From positions 186,001-250,000 of the forward strand of contig NC_026741.1 of NCBI RefSeq assembly GCF_000210295.1: 64,000 bases of DNA. Reading direction: 5' to 3'. The DNA comes from Trypanosoma brucei gambiense DAL972. Taxonomy: Eukaryota; Euglenozoa; Kinetoplastea; Trypanosomatida; Trypanosomatidae. Of the stretch, positions 28,641 to 38,998 are shown piece by piece. Both the position numbers and the translations under genes were made by a program. Every line of letters begins with the position of its first letter. Within the stretch, counting starts at the first letter, position 1. The notes below the pieces were generated by a model that had not been told where the DNA came from, searched no databases, and was given only the letters and a program-made list of their open reading frames with translations.

Positions 28641-28656
28641 CTAATAGAGCGAAGTT
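28630..28656 (-). other. Stem-loop enclosing the centrin stop codon
   Basis: In minus-strand RNA the arms AACUUCGCUC and GAGCGAAGUU form a perfect 10-bp stem around a 7-nt loop (UAUUAGG) that contains the UAG stop. The 5' arm encodes the penultimate residues of centrin; the 3' arm lies in the 3' UTR. Confidence 0.85.
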
Positions 28657-29231
28657 TTCTTCATGATGCGAAGGAACTCCTCCTCACTTACCTCACCGTC
28701 ACCGTCCCTATCAGCCTCGTCGATCATCTCTTGTATTTCAGAGTCCGTCATGTTTTCGCCCAACTCCTGCGCGACCCGTTTCAGGTTCTTGAAGGTTATC
28801 TTTCCCGTTTTGTCGTCGTCGAATAGGTGAAACGCCTTCAACATCTCCTCACGTGAGTCACGCTCATTCATCTTGCGCGCCATCAGATCAACAAACTCGG
28901 CAAACCCGATGACGTGGTTGTCCGCACCAGGTGCAGTACCAGGTTTAACAGGTGCCGGGTCACCACGCTCCTCCATTGTCGACGCGATCAAGCGGCGCAC
29001 TTCATCCTTCCGTGGTTCAAATCCCAGCGCCCTCATCGCAACCTTCAGTTCCTTCACGTCAATGGTTCCACTGCCATCAGTATCGAAGAGATCGAAAGCC
29101 TCCTTAATTTCTTGGCGCTGCTCCTCCGTCAGTACGGCAAGGGCGGAGCCGCTCAGACTCATCCCCGGAGCTATCGAACGGTTCACACTCTGCGCGACGG
29201 GGGAATTACCGCCACGGTTGGTGGTGCTCAT
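28641..29231 (-). CDS. CEN2: Centrin (Ca2+-binding EF-hand protein of basal body/bilobe)
   Basis: 196 aa from an ATG at 29231, the first ATG after a predicted acceptor (AG at 29269-29268). The frame upstream has only a TTG, so the longer version is not used. EF-hand loops: EF1 at 50-61 ([12 protein letters not shown], canonical), EF2 degenerate at about 84-113 with an extra Pro/Gly/Ala insert ([13 protein letters not shown]), EF3 at 138-149 ([12 protein letters not shown], last position Asn as in human centrin-2), EF4 at 174-185 ([12 protein letters not shown], canonical). The C-terminus KKTSLY is typical of centrin-2. The 25-residue N-terminal extension is Ser/Asn-rich. Centrins act in basal-body duplication; in T. 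brucei they also mark the bilobe near the Golgi. The symbol rests on length and remembered location, so the family is sure and the exact paralogue less so. Confidence 0.95.
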   Translation of the reverse strand: MSTTNRGGNSPVAQSVNRSIAPGMSLSGSALAVLTEEQRQEIKEAFDLFDTDGSGTIDVKELKVAMRALGFEPRKDEVRRLIASTMEERGDPAPVKPGTAPGADNHVIGFAEFVDLMARKMNERDSREEMLKAFHLFDDDKTGKITFKNLKRVAQELGENMTDSEIQEMIDEADRDGDGEVSEEEFLRIMKKTSLY

Positions 29232-30434
29232 AGGTGTGTTGGCAGGTGGAGAAATCAATCAACGGCACTGCAAGTCGAAAAAATTACAATAGAGGAGTAT
29301 AGTAATGCAAAAGAGCTCTTTCGCGTGGTGGCTTGTCCACCGTTTGCTGCTGAATAAACAAAAGACAAGTTTAAAGCGAGCAGGTATGCAGAATTGAGCA
29401 AAAATACGAGAAAGGCAAAATGGCAGACAGTGAATTCATTTCCCATTTTTTTCTCTCAGAGAGAAAGAAAAATGAGGGAGGGAAACACGTCCCTTTCGTT
29501 TATAACAACTACACGCAACTGGGGACCACCAACGTATATGGCATCACCATTCTCACAACCAGAGCAGAGGCTGGAAAAAGGGCAGAAATAGAAACAGATA
29601 TAGGGAGGAGCGAAGAAAAAGAAAACATGTAAGGTGCAAAAGGAGGCTAAACGGTTAAAAAGTACGAACACAACAACAACCCACGCAACGACCCAAACCC
29701 AGTCTTGTCACACAGCTGCCTGTCAAACAACACATAAGCACGTGCAACGTCTCATCCCCCGGACAAAAAAAAACAAAAAAGAAAACAAGACAAAGTTTCT
29801 CCACGAAGCATTGCGTCAAGGCGTTTTTTACTTGAAACTTCGCTTGTGCACCCTCTCCTTTCCTTTACTGCCGGTCATTCATTATTCCCCTCTCTCCCCC
29901 CCTCATCACTCACCTTTCGCTAATGTCCCTGATAGTTGCACACCCGGCAATCAGGAAATAGCTAGTATCAAATGACCTGATGGGGGGAAGTGGAAGTATA
30001 TACTTCATAGTTTTCACTCTTACTCGCCATCCCTCGGTTGCCTTAACACTCTCTCCCTTCTCTCGCTTTCGTTTCCGCCATCCCATCCTATTCCTTCCCC
30101 AACACATACAGACACACACACACAAATTATTGCCACATTACCGTTCCACCGACAAATGCAGAAAAGAAGAAAGAGTGGCTAACAAACACGCCCTCCTTTT
30201 CCCCTCTTCACATCCCGACTTTCTCCGTGAGTGTCCCACTCAAGCCACAGTTGCACAAAAAGGCGGAGATGCCGAGGCTGTGAAAAGGAGAAAAGGAAAC
30301 GAAGCCCGAATATCAGCAGAAAACAGAAGAAAAACACGAGACGAATCCCACGTGACGCCGTACGCGCAAAAGGGAAAGGAAAAGGAAAAAAGAAGGAGAG
30401 CAAAGTTATGCACGCATACACACACAAACTGACA
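29232..30434. other. Spacer between ncPAP and centrin genes
   Basis: A C/T-rich tract on the minus strand ends at the acceptor AG 29269-29268. The rest is purine-rich and A-rich on the plus strand, with a short (CA)n at about 30110-30123. No gene seen. Confidence 0.6.
29268..29269 (-). other. Predicted trans-splice acceptor of centrin gene
   Basis: Minus strand: ATTTTTTCGACTTGCAG, 36 nt before the ATG at 29231, with no intervening ATG. Motif-based inference. Confidence 0.7.
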
Positions 30435-32675
30435 TTAACGTCGGGTCAATGACCAAGCCGTGCGGACCGAACTGTCGTTCGATGAGCAACTGTCGCCCCT
30501 CCTACTCTTGGAGAACTTGTCTTCGTTACTATCTTCACGAGGTCGTTTGTGAGAAACCAACCTATCACTTGTGGGAGGGCAGCTGAGAAGCGAAACGTTT
30601 TCAAGCATGCGCTCCCTCCTCTGTTTGTGCTCATCTACAACCTGCTGCAACACAAGACGGCCATTCGGATCTTGCAAGAGTGACCCATGTGCTTCGATTA
30701 TGGCCTGTCGCCTCTTCACACTTTCCCCATCCACGTGCAAGATGCGTGACAGCAGCGTTGGGCGTTGGTCAATGTGCAACGCATCAGGAGAGGAAGAACC
30801 CGGCCTACGGTTGGGTTCAAATACCGCTGTTAACGCACGGAATGCATGGGTGAAAGAAGTTGCAATGACATTAAAATTACGAAGTGAACTAGCTGCATTA
30901 TTCTCGGGACATCCCGGGTCCTCCAGTAACACTTGTGGTGGCCCAGATTGCGGTCCTCCTCTCCCAAGCGAGCTATTGGCTCCATTGGTCATGGGCCGCA
31001 CTGAAGAAGCACAAACGTCCGTACGTTTAAAGCATCTGCCAGTACCAACAACTGACAAACCGCAGCGATCATAACGAAAGTACATGCCATAATAACGGAA
31101 GAAATCCACAAGAAGGCGGCCTAGTCCACAGTAAAGACGTTGATCCGGAGAACCTGTGTATATTGGGTGTTGTTGCAAAAAACTTATTGCCATAAGGGTG
31201 AGGGCAAAGGAACCCAAACCGCCATGGTACGGTTCGTCCATTCCACGCTGATGCAAAAAGTATTTCACGACTACAATCAGCGGCTCTGCCTCGCGATAGT
31301 GTTTCAGCAAATCAATGACAATCAACGTGTTCCGCGGCCCGTCTCGTGCGTTGATGCTTATATCAACATCCAGCAACGAACCACAGTGCTGAAACTTTAG
31401 CAGCGGAACTTTTGCCTTAAGAACCAGTTGCGGGTAAGCGGTATTGCAGATGCCGGACAAACTAATCTCACGCGCCAGAAGCCTTAGAGCTTCCTCTGTC
31501 GGCACATCTACATTGAGGATAGTTATGTCAACATCGGAGAGTGGCAACAGAAGCCCTGTGGCCATACTTCCAAACACCACAGGTTCACACTTTGGCCACA
31601 GTTGTTTGGCGATGGTGACTACCTCCGCTTCTACTAAGCACCGTATGGCAATTTCAGCCTCAGTAGGTTGATGAAACTCGACGAAATCACATATCTCCTG
31701 GTGAAGAGCGATAGCCGCGTCTTTGGCGTATTCTTTTTGTCCGGTTAGACGACCCACACACCACAGAGGCACAGACCGTGTTTCCTCCCCCAAATAGGAG
31801 TGCCCAGGGTCGTATCCACCTTGACCTGATGAAACCTCATCTGAGGCTAAAACGCACTTTCCATTCTTCAAAGTTACAGTCGCCTGCACTGCGTATCGCG
31901 AATCCGCATTTTTTTCGCTGTCTCCCTTAGAAAACCCGAGAAAATCGTCGAGAAATCCCTTTTCCGCTTCATCAGAGTTCGTGGAAGGTGCGGCAACTGC
32001 CGAGCCCACGACCGTAGTTTCCTCACCCCCCTGTTGTTTTAACAAACGATATCCGCGGGTGTCTTCCTGGGGGACGTACTCCACGTCACTGTCACTTTTA
32101 CCGTCGTCGGCACCTTGTTTCCTGAGTTCCTCATTCAAAGCCTCTAGTCTTCCCTCATCCCGGTTCTTAACTGCACTGCTTCCTGTAGTCTTGAGGGTGA
32201 CCTCATCTCTACTTATCTGCATTTGGGCCTGTCGCTCTCGTAATTTCATTACCAACTCGGCAGCAATGGGGGGTTCACTAGGCTGATTAGCCGCATTCTC
32301 TTCTTGAAGCAGCATCCAATCGGAACTAAAGTCACCCCTCCTCTCCTGGAATTTCGAAAACAAACCAACTGACGGGGCAGGTGGGGGAATATCCACTACC
32401 TTCGATCTTTTGTTGGTGATCGCGTCACCGGCACGGTTTCTTGCGGAAACTGAGCCACACCGATCAACAGCAGCATCGCTTGAGTCAACGGCGACGGGGC
32501 TTGTAGGTTTAGCAGGTTCGTCAGCAAGAGCATTTTCTTCAGCATCCTTACCACAAATGGGAGTACGCCCGGGGCGGTTCTTAGAACTGGTAGCCTTATT
32601 CCTGGTAGCCCCACGGGCACGCGCAGTGGGCACATCTTCACTTTCAACGTGAACAGCGGCCGACCGATCTTTCAT
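30435..32675 (-). CDS. TRF4-like non-canonical poly(A) polymerase / DNA polymerase-beta-type nucleotidyltransferase
   Basis: 746 aa from an ATG at 32675 (the frame extends upstream only to a TTG). Residues 1-300 are polar and low complexity. The nucleotidyltransferase core starts near 325 with the TRF4-type helix HQEICDFVEF. The GS motif (FGSMATGLLLPLSDVDITI) is at about 368-386, with catalytic Asp residues at 381 and 383 and the third at about 438 (LLDVDIS). The PAP-associated region follows (NTLIVIDLLKHY, VVVKYFLHQRG, GGLGSFALTLM). The tail is basic with KRP and RR clusters, probably nuclear. The order NTase then PAP/25A-associated domain matches TRF4/5 enzymes of TRAMP complexes, which tag nuclear RNAs with short A tails for the exosome. 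T. brucei has nuclear ncPAPs of this class; a uridylyltransferase is less likely but not excluded from sequence alone. Confidence 0.88.
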   Translation of the reverse strand: MKDRSAAVHVESEDVPTARARGATRNKATSSKNRPGRTPICGKDAEENALADEPAKPTSPVAVDSSDAAVDRCGSVSARNRAGDAITNKRSKVVDIPPPAPSVGLFSKFQERRGDFSSDWMLLQEENAANQPSEPPIAAELVMKLRERQAQMQISRDEVTLKTTGSSAVKNRDEGRLEALNEELRKQGADDGKSDSDVEYVPQEDTRGYRLLKQQGGEETTVVGSAVAAPSTNSDEAEKGFLDDFLGFSKGDSEKNADSRYAVQATVTLKNGKCVLASDEVSSGQGGYDPGHSYLGEETRSVPLWCVGRLTGQKEYAKDAAIALHQEICDFVEFHQPTEAEIAIRCLVEAEVVTIAKQLWPKCEPVVFGSMATGLLLPLSDVDITILNVDVPTEEALRLLAREISLSGICNTAYPQLVLKAKVPLLKFQHCGSLLDVDISINARDGPRNTLIVIDLLKHYREAEPLIVVVKYFLHQRGMDEPYHGGLGSFALTLMAISFLQQHPIYTGSPDQRLYCGLGRLLVDFFRYYGMYFRYDRCGLSVVGTGRCFKRTDVCASSVRPMTNGANSSLGRGGPQSGPPQVLLEDPGCPENNAASSLRNFNVIATSFTHAFRALTAVFEPNRRPGSSSPDALHIDQRPTLLSRILHVDGESVKRRQAIIEAHGSLLQDPNGRLVLQQVVDEHKQRRERMLENVSLLSCPPTSDRLVSHKRPREDSNEDKFSKSRRGDSCSSNDSSVRTAWSLTRR

Positions 32676-34437
32676 ACCGTCAAAGAGACCCCAAAACAAG
32701 CGCAATAAGAATTATTAGAGTGGGCGAGCACAAAAAAATATGCCTGCGAACTTTCGCTTCGCGCCTTCAGCTGCTAGTTTTTTTTTTTTAACCGCTACCC
32801 TTTCCTTCCCCGCGCACAACGTCGTCACAGGGCAGTCGTCACTTATTCGAAAACGTTAACAACAAACACGCCTACACGCAAGTGTTAGCACCCCACTTTT
32901 CCGCTAAAATTCGCCCCACTTTCTTCTACTTCAGTTGGTACCACCATTTAGAGGGAAACGAGTGGTAAAAGGAACGTGGGGAAGAACAAAAAATTAAGAC
33001 AAAAAATAATGCGGTAAAGAAGAAAAAGTAGAAAAGATGGTAAAGGGTCAGTTGCCAAAGACGCAAAGAACAAATCGCCGAAAAAAAAAAAACAGCCATG
33101 GATATACGCTGAAAGGGAGACGGTATGACAGAACTTAGTAACACAAACACACACTCTCACATCCTCTCCAAGCAACGAAAAGAAGGAAGGGTGATTTCAA
33201 CATATATTTATGATCGTAAGAGAAAACAATAGTAGTAGTAGTAATAATAATAATAAAAGGGGGGATAACAACGGCAAGATAAGACAGTAAGTGAAAAAGT
33301 AATATTCACGAAACAAAAAATCAGGGGATTCACGAATGATATAAAAATAACAACATAAAGGGCATGCAATTCTGCGGGGAAGAGATAAAAAAAAATGAGA
33401 AAAATGCGCACGAAGTGTTACTCGAATATCCTACAACAAGGTAACATATGTGATCCAATGTTTCAATATTTTATCACTCTTTCTATCTTCTCTCTCTCTC
33501 TTTTTTTTTTCACTCATCCACCGCTACAATCGGCCCAGATCCTCAATATAATCCCCTTTGATCTACTCCCGCACACGCTTATTGAGTCCCAATCCGTTGT
33601 ATGTACACCACAATTTAATTTACACATCCGCAAACAGCATCACAAACAAACAGACTTATCAGCAACCGGTGGGTAGAAGGAAAGAGGAAAAATGAAGATG
33701 GGTATAAGGCGTGCAGTTACGCATGAGAGCAACTGATTCTTTACGACTCCGCCAGCTACCACTCGAATAATTGCCGTCCCTGAGTACAAAACAAAAAGAA
33801 GAAAGGAAAGGAGGTAAAGAGGGCCCCTCCCCGCCCTCACTCCACTTCCGTGATTTTTTAAAAAAAAAGGCAGTGACGGAAGGTGATGAAAAGGCGGCAA
33901 AACAGATGTTTAGAACACATTTAAGTAGTAAGAATGAGGCAAGGAGCGAATAATGACAAAATGAAAAAAATGAAAGTAAAGAGCGAAGTAACTCGCCTTC
34001 CTCCCAGGAGACACAGTCCCAATACACAGCCGCCCAACAATCAGGCACAACCACCAGAACACAATACGTCGCTGTTTAAATTTGAAGTCGTTTCACTGAA
34101 GAAATATTGAGAAACACAGCGGGTACTTTACCTTTGTTGTGCCTGCTTACTTGCGTTTGTCGAGCCGCTGTTTCTTTCCAGCCTTTTAAATTATCCACTC
34201 CCGCGCTCCTCCTTCGGAGCTGCAGCCTCTCGATTGTGACAACTTCTCACTTAAACCATCGTACAAAGTTATCATTACAATATGCTTTATTCACCTTGAC
34301 TCCTGCTACTGATACACCTCCCCCGTTTCAACTCTTCTTTTCTTTTAAAATATTTTTCTTAGTTTCTCATATTTTTGTCATTTTTTTTTCTTTTTTGGAC
34401 AGTCCCTTACACACAAATCGCCCATACCACTCTCCAG
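32676..34437. other. Spacer with triplet repeats
   Basis: Contains a TAG/TAA triplet array (33231-33256), several T or A runs, and a pyrimidine-rich tract on the minus strand immediately before the ncPAP ATG that has no AG before the start codon. No gene seen; a 131-codon minus ORF (34054-33659) starts at GTG and is rejected. Confidence 0.6.
33231..33256. repeat. (TAG)n/(TAA)n triplet repeat
   Basis: Four AGT units pass directly into four or five AAT units. Confidence 0.9.
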
Positions 34438-37095
34438 TTAGCGGGTGACCAAGAAAGGATGTCTTAACATCTCCTCACAGTTTGGTCTTTCCTCAGGCCG
34501 AATGTGTAGGCACGAATGCAGAAAATCTTCCAATGAAACAAGCAACTGCATGTTTACTAGACTCTCTATATCACATTTGAAGTGATTTGCAGCATTCTCT
34601 GATCGATCGCAACGCCGAACGGTGGCCGCGTCGTATCTTCGTTCCTCTTCTTCTTCATGTGCCAACAATTTAGCAGCACTGTGATGATCATGAACGTCCC
34701 TTCCATTAGCCTCAGCGTCATTGCTGTAGCATGCTAACCACCACCGTGCATCACGTACCGCCTCCACAATGCGTGGCGGTAGCGGCAAATCCTCTTTTGT
34801 TGAGGCAACACGAAACATAACGCACAACTGCTCTTCTGCCACATGTTGCCACGGCACTTCTCCTGTTGCAAGTTCCATAGCCACACAACCAGCGGCCCAC
34901 ACATCGCTGGGCGCGCCTATCCGACTTTTGTCCAGGCGGATCACCTCTGGGGCAACGTAAAGCGCAGTGCCACGGGGCTCCGCAGTTAGTTCATCATCAA
35001 CCAACGTGGGATACATAACGGAATCTCCACCGCTTACGCAATTGCAGCTTCCACTCCCGTGAATCCCCGCGGCCCCAGCCGTCGCGTCGCCACTTTCGGA
35101 CATCGATGCCACCGGTGGTGTTGAGAGATTATGCCGTGTTGGGTCGGAAGGGGCAATGGAACCAGAAAAAGCAGCCGCATGCGGAGTGCCATCTAAAAGA
35201 CCCGACGGCCACACAGCGTGACTATGCCCCACACAAGTATGCAGCGAGGTGGGACCCTGCCGTAAGCGCCCGCAACATCCAAAGTCTGCGAGACGCACGT
35301 CACCATCCGCCGTGACAAGAACATTGGCAGTCTTCACATCTAAGTGCGCATAACCATTGGAATGAAGAAAATGAAGTGCCTCAACTGTTTGTCGCATAAA
35401 CCGCTGAATCTCTCTGATGGGAAGCGCAAGTGGGTTGGACCAGGGGCGCTCGGCATTGGCGCGCTGCCTGCAATCAGGAGAGTAAGGGGAAACTTGGGGA
35501 AGTGGAGGAAGAATTCCTCCATCAGTTTCTTCCCTCAAAGAACCTTCTACGGGTCGGTGATTACTCGTCCCCCCTGCACCTTTTTCCACACACGACGACT
35601 GGCGGTACAAATCGTCCCTTCGATGGGGCAGTGGAGAACCACCCCGCTCACTGACGATCTCGGCGCCACATCTCGAAGTCAAACGCCGCGCTGCCGCGAC
35701 GTGCTGCGTCAGGTAGTCAAGCAGCGAACCACGAGCACAGTACTCCATAAAGAGTAAAACGGAAGAACCACGCCTCTCCACCCCACGGAATCCAACAATC
35801 CACGGCACGCGGCAACGATTCGCCAACCTCAGCACATCCAGCTCGAGTCGCAACTCTCCTACACGTTGGCGCACTTTCGGGTCATTATCGTCAAAAATAA
35901 GCTGTTTTACTGCCAACACCTCACCTGTCTCGGGGTTACAGCACTGGAAAACTTTTCCCCACCTCCCTCTTCCGAGGAAGCGGCCTATCCGCATTTCACC
36001 ATGACGCACGGTAGCACCTTGGATCCATGGTCCAGAGGGCGGATGGGCGGTGCCGGCTTTAGCTTCGACGTCATCAGTTTGCTTAACAACCGAGGGGTGA
36101 CCACATGAAAACGACAGGGGATTAAGCGGGGGCACAGTGGTGCACTGGTTTGTAGAGTAACTGCTCCTCAACAGGTGTTGTGCTACTGCATCCGCGTGGA
36201 GGGCACCAGTTATTCCTGCTGCGCTGTTATCCCCTACTCTCACCACCAACTCGCAGTGTGTGTCCGAAGTTTCATCCATTACTTTTACATCTGCTTGTGC
36301 TACCGGTTGCTGCTGCGTCCCGCAACGTGTTTGCATTCCATCTGCCTCACTGGATATCAAACGCGATCGCAGTAAAAGTAGTTGTGATGATGGAAAAGAA
36401 AATGTCCAACGATTTCTGAGGAAATTCAGGTTAGGGATCTCACATCTAACGAAGCGAGGCACAGCATCAACAACCAATGACATGATCGCAACTGCTCTTG
36501 GCCACAACACGTCACTGAGGAGGTTCATACCTTGAGCTACCGCGTGGGCCATCAAGCCTTGACTGGCATTCTTGCGTCTCTTATGCCGCACCATTCCATT
36601 ACGCCTTCCACCACGGCAGATGGGTGCGTGCATGTAGAGGATAGGAATGTGCGCGGAAGAAAACAAGGAACTTGAGGGGCTAACTTCAACGCACAGAGGG
36701 GTGGTGCCCCGCGGTAACAGCACTGCCGACGACGTTGCGGTCACCACTCCCGACCCACCGGCGCATCGTGTGCCCTCATCGGTGCTGTCAATGTCCCACA
36801 GCGTACTGGTGGTGGTGCTCTCTCCCGTCGCAACATTTATCTGGGTTGCGCCGAGTTTCACACGCCGTGGAGCATTACGATTGGCATGACCGAAAAGACC
36901 TGGTGCACCCTTCCACCGAGGCGAACTGGAACAAATGTAAGTGAAAAAGGCTGTGCATACGACAGCTGAGCCGACGGCAACGGGCAACAGTGAGTTTTGT
37001 GCGGCCAACTGAATTCCCGTCGCGTAGACGAACTTCAGCAAGAAGGGGGCAGTTTGTCGCAACGTACACCCACCCGCTGCGCTGTCCTCACTCAT
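34438..37095 (-). CDS. Protein kinase, STE/MAPKKK-like, with N-terminal membrane segment
   Basis: 885 aa from an ATG at 37095 (GTG only further upstream). The kinase domain covers about 365-880. Glycine loop GRGRWG is at 375-380, the ATP-binding Lys at 397 (VLAVKQL), the catalytic loop HLDVKTANVL at 584-593, and DFG at 604-606. An activation-segment RGTALYVAPEVI block is followed by SDVWAAGCVAMELATGEVPW. The style (GSLLDYL, PWIVGF, HLDVKTAN) resembles STE11/MEKK enzymes. The usual HRD Arg is Leu, so this is a non-RD kinase that may not need activation-loop phosphorylation in the normal way. About 85 extra residues lie between the hinge and the catalytic loop and about 85 between DFG and APE, both low complexity. 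A hydrophobic segment at about 34-55 may anchor it to a membrane. Upstream partners unknown. Confidence 0.9.
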   Translation of the reverse strand: MSEDSAAGGCTLRQTAPFLLKFVYATGIQLAAQNSLLPVAVGSAVVCTAFFTYICSSSPRWKGAPGLFGHANRNAPRRVKLGATQINVATGESTTTSTLWDIDSTDEGTRCAGGSGVVTATSSAVLLPRGTTPLCVEVSPSSSLFSSAHIPILYMHAPICRGGRRNGMVRHKRRKNASQGLMAHAVAQGMNLLSDVLWPRAVAIMSLVVDAVPRFVRCEIPNLNFLRNRWTFSFPSSQLLLLRSRLISSEADGMQTRCGTQQQPVAQADVKVMDETSDTHCELVVRVGDNSAAGITGALHADAVAQHLLRSSYSTNQCTTVPPLNPLSFSCGHPSVVKQTDDVEAKAGTAHPPSGPWIQGATVRHGEMRIGRFLGRGRWGKVFQCCNPETGEVLAVKQLIFDDNDPKVRQRVGELRLELDVLRLANRCRVPWIVGFRGVERRGSSVLLFMEYCARGSLLDYLTQHVAAARRLTSRCGAEIVSERGGSPLPHRRDDLYRQSSCVEKGAGGTSNHRPVEGSLREETDGGILPPLPQVSPYSPDCRQRANAERPWSNPLALPIREIQRFMRQTVEALHFLHSNGYAHLDVKTANVLVTADGDVRLADFGCCGRLRQGPTSLHTCVGHSHAVWPSGLLDGTPHAAAFSGSIAPSDPTRHNLSTPPVASMSESGDATAGAAGIHGSGSCNCVSGGDSVMYPTLVDDELTAEPRGTALYVAPEVIRLDKSRIGAPSDVWAAGCVAMELATGEVPWQHVAEEQLCVMFRVASTKEDLPLPPRIVEAVRDARWWLACYSNDAEANGRDVHDHHSAAKLLAHEEEEERRYDAATVRRCDRSENAANHFKCDIESLVNMQLLVSLEDFLHSCLHIRPEERPNCEEMLRHPFLVTR

Positions 37096-38425
37096 CCTTG
37101 ACGAGGCGCAAGCAAAGCAGTAACGCACAGGCGTGAGATCTCACCTCTGTCGCAAACTCTTCCCCGTTACTTATATACGTATATATATATATATATTCTG
37201 TTCCTCACTTGTTAGAAGAGCAACCTCCCAGCACACCCTGATTTGTTTCCGAATTTCCCTGATTTCTCCTCCCTTCCAGACCTAAACTTCAAAAAACACC
37301 AAAGCAGGAACCCTTTGCTTTCTTCTACGAAGTAACCCCGAGCTGCCTGTTTTTCAGTCCACTTCCTCTCACCAACCAACAGACGCAGTGGTGGGAAACA
37401 AGAGAGCCCTTTGCTTTTTTTTTGGTATTTCGTGCAAGCACGAGCGCCCAAAACGCAGCTCGTAAGCTGATGAATGAGTGAAAGGAAAGTGGGGACCTTT
37501 CCGCGCTTAGTCTGAGCCAACTATCCCCCTCCCTTTGGAGAATAAACCCGAGAATACACACAGACGCAGACGAGCACACACACACGTAAGGAATATTTGC
37601 GGAATGCACCAACAAAGGCCTAAAAGCCACCCTTACACACTTTCTGTGCACCGTCGTCCACCTTTCCCTGTATACCCTTTTCTCTCCTTTTTATTTGCAG
37701 CTGCCGTATATCCTCGTGTAGAAGTATGTTTTTTTTTCTTTCTCCGTAAATGGGTAAACTGATGTGCAGTGCCTTCCACTTGAATCACCGTCTAAAACAC
37801 AAAGCACACACCGTTTGACTACTTTACAGCAATCTCACGGTGTAGTTTGGGCACGTCCCTCTCCCTTTTGCTTGGGCGTAAACACCAAACCTTCCCCAAT
37901 TACTACAGCAATGATGTGGAAGGAAAGAAAAGGGGGAAAGCATGAAAATTAACACAGCTACGGCGAGATGGAAATAAAACGACTAACAGAACAAGAGAGA
38001 CAGGCGGTGTTAGCGCCCTTCGCAAGGCTCCCGGGGAAATTTCAACAGTAAAAAAAAAAAAAAGAAGCACAAGAAACGTGCACAAAAAATGGGGAAGGCA
38101 CCCAAAAATTATAAAGTGGCTGCATCACCGCTAGTACTGCCTCACACGCCAATAGCATCATACCTGACTTACTCTTGCCCGACGTGCTTTCGGTTATTCT
38201 TTCGCTCTTCAGTTTGTCCAAGTGCACTCACTCGCCCCATCACCTCCACTTTGTTGCCCACCTTTTCACCCCTGTGGCTGCCTCTTTGTAAAAGAAAAAA
38301 GCAGACAAACAAATGGGGGAAAGGCGCAAGTTCACATAATGGGATTCCGATGGCATGCGAGTCCAACTTGTCGCCCAAACGCGTCACGTCTTCTCTCTGT
38401 CAAGCGCCATATGACCCCTTGGTGC
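37096..38425. other. Spacer with (TA)n tract
   Basis: Holds a 12-bp palindrome GTGAGATCTCAC (37133-37144), a (TA)n tract (37171-37196), an A13 run near 38050 and CA-rich sequence near 37557-37586. No gene seen. Confidence 0.6.
37171..37196. repeat. (TA)n microsatellite
   Basis: TA repeat with one CG interruption, just upstream of the kinase start codon. Confidence 0.9.
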
Positions 38426-38998
38426 TTACTCGTCATCATCACCACCACCGCTACCCTTCTTCGCAGCGTTCCTTTTCACACGCTTCACGCGACCTGGGCG
38501 ACCATTGCCGAATGGCGACGCATCCGCAAAGGCGATATGGTGCTCAGAGCTCACGCGCACGATAAAGGAAGGAATCGTAACGATTTGCTTAGCAACAGCA
38601 ATGTGCCGCTGTTGGATAAGAACACGGGAGTGGTGAACGGACTTTGCGAGGCCATGCTTGAAGACGACCGTTTGAAGGCGGCGCTCGAGAATGTCGGGAA
38701 CGGTGAGAGAAAGCACATAATCGAGTTTGTCCTTATCTTCGTCGAGGAAACCATATCCGTGGCAGCGGCGCATAATTGCAGAGCCCTCAAGAAGGCGGCG
38801 CGGGTGGTTCTCCGGAAGCGTCAGCAAAAGACGAGCAGTGCGACGCATCTTTGAGAGTGTCATGTTGACGCGCCAAATCTCGCGCTTGCAGCGCAGGCCG
38901 TACTGCCCGCAGAGCTTCATCTCACGGTCGAGACGCTCCTTCTCGAAGGGTCGCCGTGGGGCCTTCCACACGCGGTTGAAGTTGTTGTAGTTGCGCAT
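38426..38998 (-). CDS. RPS9: 40S ribosomal protein S9 (uS4 family)
   Basis: 190 aa from an ATG at 38998. The whole protein matches eukaryotic uS4/S9: an N-terminal [20 protein letters not shown] block, [31 protein letters not shown], and the S4 RNA-binding domain [20 protein letters not shown] (about 109-128). It ends in a basic then acidic tail ([11 protein letters not shown]). S9 binds the 18S rRNA 5' domain and lies near the mRNA entry channel, where it contributes to decoding fidelity. Length is typical of the family. A plausible acceptor AG is at 39020-39019, giving a 5' UTR of about 20 nt. Single copy within this window. Confidence 0.98.
   Translation of the reverse strand: MRNYNNFNRVWKAPRRPFEKERLDREMKLCGQYGLRCKREIWRVNMTLSKMRRTARLLLTLPENHPRRLLEGSAIMRRCHGYGFLDEDKDKLDYVLSLTVPDILERRLQTVVFKHGLAKSVHHSRVLIQQRHIAVAKQIVTIPSFIVRVSSEHHIAFADASPFGNGRPGRVKRVKRNAAKKGSGGGDDDE

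Noticed and set aside
29232..29258. Upstream extension of centrin
   Set aside because: Begins at TTG; the ATG at 29231 is the first after the predicted acceptor and gives the expected 196 aa.
33659..34054. 131-codon minus frame in spacer
   Set aside because: Opens with GTG and is T-rich spacer translated into Phe/Leu/Ser runs.
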